Assembly: GCA_018267155.1 (NCBI GenBank)
Contig: JAFDZE010000025.1
Location: forward strand, 535 to 48,465
DNA length: 47,931 bases
Direction of reading: 5' to 3'
From: Bacteroidota bacterium
GTDB lineage: Bacteria; Bacteroidota; Bacteroidia; Flavobacteriales_F; PHOS-HE28
The notes under the pieces were generated by a model, which was given only the letters and a program-made list of their open reading frames with translations, did not search any database and had not been told where the DNA came from. Of this stretch, positions 8,627 to 17,742 are shown one piece after another. Each line of letters begins with the position of its first letter. Positions within the stretch are counted from its first letter, which is position 1. The position numbers and the translations under genes were made by a program.

Positions 8627-9154
8627 ATGCCCAACTTGGAACACCTACCTGCCCTGCTGCCCAACGGTCACGTGCAAGCCGTGATCGAGATACCAGCTGG
8701 TACCAGCGACAAGCGCCAGTACGATATCGCCACGAACACCTTTCCGGTCGACCTGCGGAACGGCATACCGCGCCGCATCAAGTTCCTGCCGTATCCCGCC
8801 AACTACGGTTTCATACCCGGCACCCGGATGGACAAGGCCCAAGGTGGCGATGGGGACGCGCTGGACATCTTCGTGCTTTGCGCCGGCGTGGCCAGTGGCA
8901 CCGTGCTGGAGGTGGAGCCCATCGGCATCATCGAGCTGTTGGACGCGGGCGAACGGGACGACAAGGTGATCGCCCTGCCCGTGGATCCGGCCCTGCGCAC
9001 CGTGGAGGCCAGCGACATCCTCGGCCTGCCGCAAGCCGCACGCGACATCCTGGTGGCCTGGCTGTTGAACTACGACCCGGAGGACGGGGCCAAGCTGGTG
9101 GGCGTGAGGGACAAGGCCGAGGCCATGGCCGCGATCAGGAAATGGGTGGAATAA
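8627..9154 (+). CDS. ppa: Inorganic pyrophosphatase (family I)
   Basis: A 175-residue family I soluble pyrophosphatase that hydrolyses PPi to two phosphates in the cytosol, pulling biosynthetic reactions forward. Diagnostic segments are VIEIPAGTSDKRQYD, the substrate-site PANYGFIPGT, the metal-binding GDGDALDIFVL and ERDDKVIALP. The ATG at 8627 (MPNLEHLPALLPNG) gives the normal family length; a TTG at 8606 in the same frame is an alternative. The gene is divergent from the sigma factor gene, with about 114 bases between the starts. Sequence and length are fully consistent with an active enzyme. Confidence 0.95.
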   Translation: MPNLEHLPALLPNGHVQAVIEIPAGTSDKRQYDIATNTFPVDLRNGIPRRIKFLPYPANYGFIPGTRMDKAQGGDGDALDIFVLCAGVASGTVLEVEPIGIIELLDAGERDDKVIALPVDPALRTVEASDILGLPQAARDILVAWLLNYDPEDGAKLVGVRDKAEAMAAIRKWVE

Positions 9155-9229
9155 GCCTGGCAGGGCTCGGATCCAGCAGGACGCGTTAGGGCAATACACG
9201 GCAGCCCGTTTCGTTGGTATTGTGCGTCA

Positions 9230-9880
9230 ATGCCAATCATCATGTTGCAGAAATGCCGGCTACCGCACTTGATCACGGCCGTGCTCTGCTTGGAAGTCGC
9301 GATCTACCTCTGGGCGGTATGGACGTCAACGCTGGACAGCGGGAATTTCTTCGCGATAACCCCGGAGTTCATCTTTGACAAATGTGCTCGCAACGCAGGC
9401 CGTGTGTCCTCAGGCATCAATCTATTGATCCTCTTGTTGGTCGGTCACAAGGGCTTGTCCGCGATCTTTCGGAATGGCAGCTCAAGAATCGAGTTGTTGG
9501 TCCTCATAACGCTGTTCTCCATCAACCATTTGATCCATCTGTTCTTTGTCATTCAGAATTTCGCCCATCATGGGATGGATCTTTCCATTGGGGAGAATCT
9601 ACATGGCTTCCTGACATTCTTTTTGATCGTGATCGTCCCGGTGGTTCTGTGGATGTCCCACGAGTTCGGTCCAGCGCTCTACGTACTTATCATCTTTCAT
9701 CTGCTCAACATCAGCTACTTCACCATGGAGACCTTCCTCTCCAAGGTAAAGCCGGGAAAGCCCGCATACCACGAGCAGCTGGGCATGGCGATCACTCTCC
9801 TTGCGTGCGTCTATGTGATGCACAGTGTGGTCCGTGACTACAAAACCCATCTTCGTGCCGTTGGGGTTCCAAGACGGTGA
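9230..9880 (+). CDS. Uncharacterised six-helix integral membrane protein
   Basis: A 216-residue hydrophobic protein that I cannot assign to a family. Likely membrane helices lie at about residues 12-31, 59-77, 83-107, 123-142, 146-166 and 182-201, with histidines in or near helices (FSINHLIHLFF, NFAHHGMDL, FHLLNISYF). There is no N-terminal cleavable signal. Its codons use A and T in third positions clearly more often than the neighbouring ppa and pheT genes, which suggests relaxed selection or transfer from a lower-GC source. It stands alone, with 75 bases from ppa and convergent to pheT. The ATG at 9230 is the first in frame. Confidence 0.75.
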   Translation: MPIIMLQKCRLPHLITAVLCLEVAIYLWAVWTSTLDSGNFFAITPEFIFDKCARNAGRVSSGINLLILLLVGHKGLSAIFRNGSSRIELLVLITLFSINHLIHLFFVIQNFAHHGMDLSIGENLHGFLTFFLIVIVPVVLWMSHEFGPALYVLIIFHLLNISYFTMETFLSKVKPGKPAYHEQLGMAITLLACVYVMHSVVRDYKTHLRAVGVPRR

Positions 9881-9977
9881 TCCCGGTCAGCATTCCAGAC
9901 CCCGGTCACGGGCAGCGGTCCTGAACATTTCAAGAAGTCGGCGCGGTGGCAACGACGGGCGCCAACGCCACGTTCGC

Positions 9978-12413
9978 TCACCCCCTCAACTCCGCACCTG
10001 CCTCTTTCTCCAGTGCTGAACGGATGCGGCCCATGGCCTTTTCCACCTGATCATCGGTAAGGGTTTTCTCCTCGTCCAGCAGGATAAAGCTTAGCGCATA
10101 GCTCTTCTTGCCGGCGGGCAGCTTATCGCCCTCGTAAACATCGAAGAGGCCGACCTCGCGCAGGAGCTTGCGTTCGCTCTGGCGCGCTGCGCGTTCCAGT
10201 TGTGCGAAGGTCACGGAGCTGTCCAACAGCAGGCTCAGGTCGCGACGCACGGAGGGGAAACGGGGCACTGGAACGAACGTGGTGCTTCGGCCCGATAAGA
10301 ACTCCTTGCAGGCTGTCAAGTCCAACTCGGCATAGAAAGCAGGCTGTTCCAAATCGAAGGCTTTGGCCACGTCGGGCCGGACCTGCCCCCAGTGAACAAG
10401 GGTGTTGCGCTTTGTCGCGAAGTGCGCGGCAGTGTGCAGTAGGGGGTGCTCGGTCATTTCCGCAGGCCCGGTCCGCGCGTTGAGCCGACGTAAAAGATCC
10501 TCCACCTCCGCAGCGATGTCCACAGTGCTCGCAGGTCCGGTTTGTTGGCGCCATGTTTCAAGCCTGTCGGCACCGGTGATGAGCAGCGCGATGCGTTCCT
10601 GCTCGAACGTAGTGCCATCGTTCCGGATACCGTAGATCCTGCCCGACTCGAACAGGCGCAGGCTCTTTTGTTGGCGCGCGATGTTGTGCGCCGCGCTCTG
10701 CAACAGGCCGAAGAGCAGGGTGGGGCGCATCACGTCCAACTCGGTGCTCAACGGGTTCTTCAGGTGTACGAGTGATGCGGTGGTGGCGGCGTTCAGGCGT
10801 ACCGTGCGTTCGCCGTTCACCAGGGACGGGGTCATCACCTCGTGGAAGCCGCGCGCTGCCAGGTGTGCTGCGACCTGGCGTTGCAGTCCGTCGAATGTCA
10901 CTTCATCGCGCACCACGGACGGCATCATCAATCGTTCGGGCAGGGGCACCCGGTCGAACCCGATGATGCGCACCACCTCCTCGATGAGGTCCGTCGGGCG
11001 TGTGACATCCACGCGGTAGGGCGGGACCTCAACGGTGATGCTGTCGGCATCGCTGGCCACGGTGCGACAGTCCAATACTTCAAGCACGGTGCGCAGTTCC
11101 TGCGGGTCGATGCGCGTACCGAGGAGCGAGTTCAACGCATGGTACGGCAACTGTACCTGCTTCCATTCGGCAGGGCGGGCGATCAGGTCGGTGATCCCGG
11201 ATGCGATGGTGGCCCCGGCCACGTCCTGCAGCAGCAGTGCGGCACGCTTGAGCGCGTATACGGTTATTTCGGGATCAACACCACGTTCAAAGCGGAACGA
11301 AGCATCGGTATTCAGGCCATGCCTGCGCGCGGTCCGGCGGATGGTGGTCGCATCGAAGCAGGCACTTTCAAGGAAGATCGACGTGGTCGCATCGGTCACA
11401 CCGCTGTTCAAGCCACCGAAAACTCCAGCGATGCACGCGGGCTGTCCAGCGTCGGCGATCACCAGGTCCTGCGCCGAGAGGGCACGTTCCCTGCCATCGA
11501 GCGTGGTGAACGGCTCACCTTCCGCTGCCATGCGAACAACGATGCGACCATCCTTCAGCTTGTCCGCGTCGAATGCGTGCAGCGGTTGCCCCAGTTCGTG
11601 CTGTACGAAGTTGGTCACGTCCACCACGTTGTTGATGGGCTTCAGGCCGATACTTCTCAAACGGTCCTGCAGCCACGCCGGGGATGCAGCGACCTTCACG
11701 TTGGTGAGCGTGATGCCCGCATAGCGGGGACAGGCGGCGGTGGATCGGACCTCCACCTGTATGCCACCCGGACCGGATCCCGGCATGAACGCGGACACGT
11801 CGGGCCATTTCGCCGATACCTTTTTTCCTGTACGGACGGTGATCGCCGCGGCCAGGTCGCGCGCCACGCCGATGTGGCTCATGGCATCGGACCTGTTGGG
11901 CGTGAGGCCGATCTCCAGTGCGAAGTCGGACGAGAGGCCGAGCTGTTGCGCAGCGGGTGTGCCCTCCACGGCGGAGGGGTCCAGTACAAGGATGCCCGCG
12001 TGGCCCGCACCAAGGCCGAGTTCATCCTCGGCGCAGATCATGCCATGGCTCTCAGCACCGCGGATCTTCGACTTCTTGATCGTGAGTGGATCGCCGGAGA
12101 CGGGGTACAACGTGGTGCCGATGGTGGCCACGAGGACTTTTTGGCCGGTCGCCACGTTGGGTGCTCCGCAAACGATGTGTAGCGGGTCGCCCGTTCCGAC
12201 CTCCACACGGCACAGGCGCAGCCGGTCCGCATCCGGATGTTTCGTGCATTCCACCACCTGGCCCACCACCACGCCGGCCAGCATGCCCTTCACCGGTTCG
12301 ATCGGATCCACGCCTTCGACCTCCAGACCGGTGCTCGTGAGGATATCGGCCGCTTCGCGCGGAGGAAGGTCGGTATCGATCAGCGTGCGGAGCCAGTTCC
12401 AGGAGATGCGCAT
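9978..12413 (-). CDS. pheT: Phenylalanine-tRNA ligase beta subunit
   Basis: An 811-residue beta subunit of the tetrameric PheRS that charges tRNA-Phe. The order of domains is classical: N-terminal coiled/B1 region with MRISWNWLRTLID, tRNA-binding OB fold (about 40-155, VVGQVVECTKHPDADRLRLC and IVCGAPNVATGQKV, plus SHGMICAEDELGLG), the B3/B4 editing module (about 215-380), B5, the catalytic-like core (TPSLVNGERTVRLNA, LKNPLSTELDVMRPTLL) and the C-terminal FDX-ACB anticodon-binding domain (RFPSVRRDLSLLLD to the end). The ATG at 12413 was chosen because it gives the family N terminus; the open frame continues upstream without similarity. pheS is not in the window, so the two subunit genes are unlinked or pheS lies elsewhere. 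Confidence 0.97.
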   Translation of the reverse strand: MRISWNWLRTLIDTDLPPREAADILTSTGLEVEGVDPIEPVKGMLAGVVVGQVVECTKHPDADRLRLCRVEVGTGDPLHIVCGAPNVATGQKVLVATIGTTLYPVSGDPLTIKKSKIRGAESHGMICAEDELGLGAGHAGILVLDPSAVEGTPAAQQLGLSSDFALEIGLTPNRSDAMSHIGVARDLAAAITVRTGKKVSAKWPDVSAFMPGSGPGGIQVEVRSTAACPRYAGITLTNVKVAASPAWLQDRLRSIGLKPINNVVDVTNFVQHELGQPLHAFDADKLKDGRIVVRMAAEGEPFTTLDGRERALSAQDLVIADAGQPACIAGVFGGLNSGVTDATTSIFLESACFDATTIRRTARRHGLNTDASFRFERGVDPEITVYALKRAALLLQDVAGATIASGITDLIARPAEWKQVQLPYHALNSLLGTRIDPQELRTVLEVLDCRTVASDADSITVEVPPYRVDVTRPTDLIEEVVRIIGFDRVPLPERLMMPSVVRDEVTFDGLQRQVAAHLAARGFHEVMTPSLVNGERTVRLNAATTASLVHLKNPLSTELDVMRPTLLFGLLQSAAHNIARQQKSLRLFESGRIYGIRNDGTTFEQERIALLITGADRLETWRQQTGPASTVDIAAEVEDLLRRLNARTGPAEMTEHPLLHTAAHFATKRNTLVHWGQVRPDVAKAFDLEQPAFYAELDLTACKEFLSGRSTTFVPVPRFPSVRRDLSLLLDSSVTFAQLERAARQSERKLLREVGLFDVYEGDKLPAGKKSYALSFILLDEEKTLTDDQVEKAMGRIRSALEKEAGAELRG

Positions 12414-12568
12414 CAGTATCCGCCGTAGCCCCGGCGAAGGTGGATGGTGGGGAAAACGGCTGGCGAAAGTACCCCGGACACATGGAACACGGTTGGTGCC
12501 CCGGGTCGGACGGGGGAGGAGCGGATCTTCGATGTCTCGCACCCGGGTAGGCAAGGGTTACAACGCGA

Positions 12569-12576
12569 TAGTTTCG
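12569..12576 (+). promoter_or_regulatory. Putative Bacteroidota -7 box of the sterol-desaturase-family gene
   Basis: TAGTTTCG sits 7 bases before the ATG at 12584. It fits the Bacteroidota -7 consensus (TAnnTTTG-like), implying a nearly leaderless transcript. Assignment rests on motif and position alone. Confidence 0.4.
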
Positions 12577-12583
12577 TCCGTCG

Positions 12584-13804
12584 ATGGGATACATCATCCT
12601 CTCGATCCCGGTCTTCTTCCTGCTCATCGGCGCGGAGTTGCTCTGGAGCGCATGGACACACCGCAAGGTGTACACCTTCCCGGATCTGATCGCCAACATC
12701 GGGTGCGGCATCGGCTCGCAAGTGGTAGGAGCCTTCACCAAGGCGGCCATCTTCGGTGTTTACCTGTGGACGTACGACCATCTGCGCGTGTTCACCCTGC
12801 CGGCCAATGTGCTGATCTGGGTGATCACCTTCCTGCTGGTGGACCTGGGCTACTATTGGTTCCATCGGCTGAGCCACGAGGTGAACTTCCTGTGGGCCGC
12901 GCACATCGTACATCACCAGAGCGAAGAGTACAATTTGAGCGTGGCATTGCGGCAGAGCTGGTGGCAGGGGCTGTTCAGCTTCTGGTTCTACCTGCCCATC
13001 GCGGTGCTGGGCGTACATCCTGTGGTCATCCTCACGGTGGGCGCGCTCAATACGCTGTACCAGTTCTGGATCCACACCAGGGCCATCGGGCGGATGGGCT
13101 GGCTGGAGCATGTCTTCAACACGCCGAGCCACCATCGGGTGCATCACGGCAGCGATCCGAAATACCTGGACCGCAACCACGCGGGCTCGCTCATCATCTG
13201 GGACAAACTCTTCGGAACGTTCCAGCCCGAGGAGGAGGAACCGGTATACGGCATCACCACCCCGTTGAGGAGCTGGGACCCGGTGTGGGCCAACTTCCAC
13301 TACTGGGCGGACCTTGTTGCGCTGGCCCGCCGTTGCACGGCCCTGGGCGACAAGGTGCGCGTCTTCCTGAAGCCCCCCGGCTGGCGACCAGCGGATCTGG
13401 GCGGTCGCGAACGACCGAAGGAGCACGATCGCACCAACTACCTCAAGTACAGTACGGATGCAGGTGCGAACGCGCGGCGCTATGTCCTGGTGCAGTTTTT
13501 CCTCCTGCTGGCCGTCACATCCTTGTTCCTCTTCAAGCAGGACAGCCTGCCCATCTGGGGCGCGTGGGTACTGGCCGGGATCATCGTGCTCTGGGTGATG
13601 GGCCTGGGGCTGGTGCTCGAAGGGCGGCGCGGGGCCTTGACGCTGGAGGCGGTGCGTGTGCTGCTCTTCACCGGGGCGGGTATCGCGGTGTGGATGAGCG
13701 TGCTCGGCTGGTCGTGGTGGTGTGCGGTCATCATCTTCCTGGGCGCGGCCAGCATGATCCATCTTACGGCCCTGAGCGGTGAAGGAGAGGTGGCCGGGCA
13801 GTGA
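12584..13804 (+). CDS. Sterol desaturase / fatty acid hydroxylase family membrane protein
   Basis: A 406-residue integral membrane di-iron oxygenase-family protein. The three histidine clusters of the superfamily are present in order: HRLSH (about 94-98), HIVHHQ (about 107-112) and HHRVHHG (about 184-190). They lie between membrane helices at about 5-22, 45-65, 74-93 and 130-160. After this catalytic half there is a soluble stretch of about 100 residues (RSWDPVWANFHYWADLVALA) and four further hydrophobic helices (about 303-400). This two-part form is common in Bacteroidota and related to alkylglycerol monooxygenase-type proteins. It probably hydroxylates or desaturates a lipid tail using O2; the substrate is unknown. 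All catalytic histidines are intact. Confidence 0.88.
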   Translation: MGYIILSIPVFFLLIGAELLWSAWTHRKVYTFPDLIANIGCGIGSQVVGAFTKAAIFGVYLWTYDHLRVFTLPANVLIWVITFLLVDLGYYWFHRLSHEVNFLWAAHIVHHQSEEYNLSVALRQSWWQGLFSFWFYLPIAVLGVHPVVILTVGALNTLYQFWIHTRAIGRMGWLEHVFNTPSHHRVHHGSDPKYLDRNHAGSLIIWDKLFGTFQPEEEEPVYGITTPLRSWDPVWANFHYWADLVALARRCTALGDKVRVFLKPPGWRPADLGGRERPKEHDRTNYLKYSTDAGANARRYVLVQFFLLLAVTSLFLFKQDSLPIWGAWVLAGIIVLWVMGLGLVLEGRRGALTLEAVRVLLFTGAGIAVWMSVLGWSWWCAVIIFLGAASMIHLTALSGEGEVAGQ

Positions 13805-13818
13805 GGCCGGGGCCGCTG

Positions 13819-14589
13819 CTACGGCTGCAGGTCCCTTCGTACCAAGGTGCTGGTGGCTTGTGCGGTGGGCGATACCGTCAGGTCGTTGATGCACACGTGT
13901 GGGGGCAAGCTTGCAGCGAAGTGGACGAGGTTGGCGACGTCCTCGCCCGTGAGCGGTTCGATCCCTTCGTACACCTTTTTCGCCCGGGCCTCATCGCCGT
14001 GGAAGCGTACGATGCTGAACTCCGTTTCGGCCAGGCCCGGGGCGATCTGCGTCACCTTGATCCCGTACGGCAGCAGGTCCTGTCGCATGCCCTTGGTGAG
14101 CGCGTCCACCGCGTGTTTGGTGGCGCAGTACACGTTGCCGTTGGGATACACCTCTTTGCCGGCCATGCTGCCAATGTTGATGATGTGGCCTCGCTTGCGT
14201 GCGACCATGCCGGGGATCACCGCCCGGCTCACGTGGAGCAGTCCCTTCACGTTGGTATCGATCATACGGTCGTGATCGTCGGGATCGCCGTCCTGGATCG
14301 GCGCGAAGCCAGCGGCGAGCCCCGCGTTGTTCACGAGCACATCGATCGGGCGCCACTCCTCCGGTAACGAGGCGATCGCGTGTTCCGCGGCGGCCCTGTC
14401 GCGTACATCGAACCGCAGGGCGTGTACGGCGCCCGTACCGTGCAAACCGTCCAGTTCCGTTCGCAACGCTTCCAATCGTTCGGTACGGCGGCCGGTGATG
14501 ATGACGCGCCAACGATCGGCAGCGAAGCGACGGGCCATGGCTTCGCCGAAGCCGCTTGTGGCACCCGTGATCAGGATGAGGGAGGGCAT
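13819..14589 (-). CDS. Short-chain dehydrogenase/reductase (YdfG-like)
   Basis: A 256-residue classical SDR. The Rossmann motif TGATSGFG is at residues 8-15, the NNAG motif at 87-90, and the catalytic S141, Y154 and K158 (NIGSMAG, YCATK) are all present. RR after the second beta strand (ITGRRTERL) suggests NADP preference. The best family match by memory is the YdfG/serine-3-dehydrogenase group, which reduces 3-hydroxy acids or malonic semialdehyde. The true substrate is unknown. The gene is convergent with the sterol desaturase family gene (14 bases apart). A CCTTTG element lies just upstream of its ATG. Confidence 0.9.
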   Translation of the reverse strand: MPSLILITGATSGFGEAMARRFAADRWRVIITGRRTERLEALRTELDGLHGTGAVHALRFDVRDRAAAEHAIASLPEEWRPIDVLVNNAGLAAGFAPIQDGDPDDHDRMIDTNVKGLLHVSRAVIPGMVARKRGHIINIGSMAGKEVYPNGNVYCATKHAVDALTKGMRQDLLPYGIKVTQIAPGLAETEFSIVRFHGDEARAKKVYEGIEPLTGEDVANLVHFAASLPPHVCINDLTVSPTAQATSTLVRRDLQP

Positions 14590-14810
14590 GGGGCAAAGGA
14601 AGGAGCCTTCCTGCTCATCCTGTCACACTTCAGAATGGCCGTTGACAGCCTGACTTCACACCGTTCCGGCGATGGAAGACCGCGCATGTGGGCTGGAGGA
14701 TCAAGCGGTTCAGGTGTGTTCCGGCTGGTGGATGCCAACTGGATGATCGACATCGCGCTTCGACGTCGGTTGTCTAGGTGCGCACGATCCCGTGCATGCG
14801 CACGCAGCGA

Positions 14811-16136
14811 TCAACCTGGAACAACGCCATTGACCCCCCTGGGCCAGGCCAGGTACCATTTCTCCACCGGCCGGGCGAGCGCAGCGATACCGAGGTTGTC
14901 GCTGGCCTGGGCGATGTCGCGCACGGTGCCATCCTTGAACAGCAGTTCGATGCGGTCCTTGGCGGGATCGTACGCGTTGTTCACGATGCGACCGGTAAGC
15001 ACGAAGTGGGCCGACTCCTCCGGGGTGATCCCCAACGTGTTCGACACGTGCGTCCGCAGGGCCTGCACCTCCTCATCGGTCCAACGGGCATCGCGCAAGC
15101 GGATGTGCAGGTTGTGGCGCTGGGTGAGATCGGTGGCCAGGCGGGCCAATACCTTGTCCGGGTGATCGCACCAGACCTTCACGGCACCCATGATGTCGTG
15201 ATCGTCCAGCTTGAGGAAGTCCGTCAGCACGGCCGGGTCGTTGAAGCTCGCGCGATCGTGCCGTGTGCGCAGGAAGCGAAGCAGGGCCGGGGAGCCGAAG
15301 AGCGGCACATCGGCCAGGCCGAGGGTTTTGGCGCGTCGGAGCGTTTCCACCAGCATCATCTCGCAGGCCACCACCGTCTTGTGCAGGTACACCTGCCAGT
15401 ACATCAGGCGGCGCGCCACGATGAATTTCTCGATGCTGTAGATGGCCTTTTCCTCCACCACGAGGCGGTCGTTCACCACCTGCAGCATCTTGATGATGCG
15501 TTCACCGCCGATGACACCCTCGCTCACCCCGGTATAAAAACTGTCGCGGTTCAGGTAGTCGATACGGTCCACATCAAGCTGGCTGCTCACGAGCTGATGC
15601 AGGAAGCGCTTGGGATGCTGGTCGCGGAAGATGCGGATCCCCGTCCCCAGGGCACCGTCGAACCCGGCGTTGAGGGCATCCATCACCAGGGCACTGATGG
15701 CCTCGTGGTCCATGCCTTCCACTATGCTGTGTTCCAGTGCGTGACTGAACGGTCCGTGGCCGATGTCGTGCAGCAGGATGGCCACATGCGCGCCCAAGGC
15801 CTCCTCGTCGGTGATGCTGTGGCCCTTGGCGCGCAGGGTGGCCACGGCCTCGCTCATCAGGTGCATGGCGCCCAGCGCGTGGTGGAAGCGGGTGTGCAGC
15901 GCGCCGGGGTACACCAGGTGGCCCAGCCCCAACTGCTTGATGTAGCGGAGCCGCTGGAACCACGCATGGTCGATCAACCGCTGCACCACCGGGTGGGGCA
16001 CGGTGATGAACCCGTAGATGGGGTCGTTGAGGATCTTGCCGGGAGTGGACACGCGGATCGTCAGTCCTGGCGCGGCTTCCAGGGCTTTCGCCCAAGCGTT
16101 GGGCGCAGCGGGTGGAATCGGCCTAATTTCACGCAC
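14811..16136 (-). CDS. HD-domain phosphohydrolase (dNTP triphosphohydrolase-like)
   Basis: A 441-residue cytosolic HD-superfamily protein. The N-terminal region carries the metal ligands: RFHHALGAMHL (H near 85), AILLHDIGHGPFSH (HD pair near 121-122) and QLDVDRIDYLNRDSFYTGV (D near 190). This order is typical of dGTPase/SAMHD1-like phosphohydrolases (COG1078). The C-terminal half is mostly alpha-helical without further motifs. A nucleotide substrate is likely but unproven. The first in-frame start is GTG 16136, but homologues usually begin near the KILNDPIYGF segment, so GTG 16052 may be the real start. A TATTTTCG element lies immediately upstream of 16136, which also favours a start further in. 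It is divergent from porX. Confidence 0.9.
   Translation of the reverse strand: MREIRPIPPAAPNAWAKALEAAPGLTIRVSTPGKILNDPIYGFITVPHPVVQRLIDHAWFQRLRYIKQLGLGHLVYPGALHTRFHHALGAMHLMSEAVATLRAKGHSITDEEALGAHVAILLHDIGHGPFSHALEHSIVEGMDHEAISALVMDALNAGFDGALGTGIRIFRDQHPKRFLHQLVSSQLDVDRIDYLNRDSFYTGVSEGVIGGERIIKMLQVVNDRLVVEEKAIYSIEKFIVARRLMYWQVYLHKTVVACEMMLVETLRRAKTLGLADVPLFGSPALLRFLRTRHDRASFNDPAVLTDFLKLDDHDIMGAVKVWCDHPDKVLARLATDLTQRHNLHIRLRDARWTDEEVQALRTHVSNTLGITPEESAHFVLTGRIVNNAYDPAKDRIELLFKDGTVRDIAQASDNLGIAALARPVEKWYLAWPRGVNGVVPG
16124..16131 (+). promoter_or_regulatory. porX: Putative -7 box of porX
   Basis: TAATTTCA lies 57 bases upstream of the porX ATG, within the short divergent region shared with the HD-phosphohydrolase gene. 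It resembles the other TAnTTTCG elements in the window. It overlaps the 5' end of the HD gene if the first GTG of that gene is used. Confidence 0.35.
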
Positions 16137-16188
16137 CGAAAATAGACGGCTTTCCCGTCACGTTCCGAAGGGAAATCCGGACCAACGC

Positions 16189-17742
16189 ATGAGCACGAGC
16201 ATCCTCTGGGCCGATGACGAGATCGACCTCCTGAAACCCCACGTCCTCTTCCTGGAGCAGAAGGGCTACACCGTGAACACCGTGAACAATGGCCTGGACG
16301 CCGTGGACCTGGTGGGCAAACGCGAATTCGACATCGTGTTCCTGGACGAGAACATGCCGGGCCTCAGCGGGCTCGAAACGCTGGAGCGGATCAAGAGCAT
16401 GGCCCCGCGCACCCCGGTGATCATGATCACCAAGAGCGAGGAGGAGCGCATCATGGAGGAGGCCATCGGCAGCAAGATCAGCGACTATCTGATCAAGCCG
16501 GTGAACCCCAACCAGATCCTGCTGGCGCTGAAGAAGCACCTGGATGCCAAACGGCTGGTGAGTGAGAAGACCAACACCAGCTACCAGCAGAACTTCGGGC
16601 GGCTGAGCATGCGCTTGAGCGACCGGTTGAGCGCGGCGGATTGGATCGTGCTCTATGACGAACTGGTGCGTTGGGAATTGGAGCTGAGCGCCAACCCGGA
16701 CCAGAGCATGGCCGAGATCCTGCGGAGCCAGTGGGCCGAGGCCAACGACCTGTTCTGCCGCTTCGTGGAGAACAACTACCTCACCTGGTTGACCGGCAAC
16801 GCCAAGGATGCGCCGTTGCAATCGCACCAGTTGTTCAAGGCCAAGGTGGCCCCGCTGATCGACGAGAAGCAGGCACCGCTCTTCATGGTGCTGATCGACA
16901 ACCTTCGGCTGGACCAGTGGCGCATCATTGAACCCATTGTCAGCGAATATTTCAAGGTGGAGGAGCAGGGTGCATTCTTCAGCATACTGCCCACCGCCAC
17001 GCAGTACGCGCGCAACGCCCTCTTCGCCGGCATGATGCCCGCCGACATTGAACGGCGTTTCCCGGGCAAGTGGCTGAACGAGGATGCCGAGGGCAGCAAG
17101 AACGCGTACGAGGACGAGTTCCTGGCCGCGCAGTTGAAGGGGCTGGGCAAGAACGTGAAGCACAGCTACCATAAGATCACCAACATCGCCCAGGGCAAGA
17201 AGCTGGCCGAGAGCATGCACACGTTGATGGACAACGCCTTCAACGTGATCGTGTACAATTTCGTGGACATGCTGAGCCACGCCCGTACCGAGATGGAGAT
17301 CATCCGTGAGTTGGCCGAGGACGAGCCGGCCTACCGCTCGCTCACGCGGAGCTGGTTCGAACATTCGCCGTTGCTGGACATGCTGAAGTTCATCGCCGAC
17401 AAGGGCGGTCGCGTGGTGATCACCACCGACCATGGCACCGTGCGGGTAACGCAGCCGAGCAAGGTGGTGGGCGACCGCAACACCAACACCAACCTGCGCT
17501 ACAAGCACGGCCGCAACCTCACGTACGAGGCGCGCGAGGTCTTCGCCGTGAAAGATCCGTCCAAGGCGTTGTTGCCCAAGGCCAACATGAGCACGGCGTA
17601 CGTTTTCACCAAGCGGGACCTGTACTTCGTGTACCCGAACAATTACAACCACTTCGTGAACTTTTTCCGCAACACCTTCCAGCACGGCGGCATCTCCATG
17701 GAAGAGATGATCGTGCCGGTGGTGCGGTTGAAGGCACGATGA
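16189..17742 (+). CDS. porX: PorX-type response regulator with PglZ/alkaline-phosphatase-like output domain
   Basis: A 517-residue regulator, matching the length of Porphyromonas PorX. Residues 1-120 form a receiver domain with acidic pocket (ADDE, 8-11), phospho-acceptor D53 (FLDENMPG), T81 and K103 (LIKPVNP). A helical linker spans about 125-250. The C-terminal part (about 280-517) is a PglZ-like domain of the alkaline phosphatase superfamily, with metal-site segments LIDNLRLDQW and TTDHG (D414, H415). In Porphyromonas, PorX works with kinase PorY and sigma factor SigP and is needed for T9SS function. Here it fits with the several T9SS cargo genes in the window. No PorY is adjacent. The start at 16189 gives the canonical N terminus. 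Its stop overlaps tsaE (ATGA). Confidence 0.95.
   Translation: MSTSILWADDEIDLLKPHVLFLEQKGYTVNTVNNGLDAVDLVGKREFDIVFLDENMPGLSGLETLERIKSMAPRTPVIMITKSEEERIMEEAIGSKISDYLIKPVNPNQILLALKKHLDAKRLVSEKTNTSYQQNFGRLSMRLSDRLSAADWIVLYDELVRWELELSANPDQSMAEILRSQWAEANDLFCRFVENNYLTWLTGNAKDAPLQSHQLFKAKVAPLIDEKQAPLFMVLIDNLRLDQWRIIEPIVSEYFKVEEQGAFFSILPTATQYARNALFAGMMPADIERRFPGKWLNEDAEGSKNAYEDEFLAAQLKGLGKNVKHSYHKITNIAQGKKLAESMHTLMDNAFNVIVYNFVDMLSHARTEMEIIRELAEDEPAYRSLTRSWFEHSPLLDMLKFIADKGGRVVITTDHGTVRVTQPSKVVGDRNTNTNLRYKHGRNLTYEAREVFAVKDPSKALLPKANMSTAYVFTKRDLYFVYPNNYNHFVNFFRNTFQHGGISMEEMIVPVVRLKAR

Noticed and set aside
14590-14810. Gene or RNA in the 221-base gap between the SDR and HD genes
   Set aside because: Only a short 7-bp palindrome (14597-14612) near the SDR start is visible; no protein-like frame or known RNA fold was seen.
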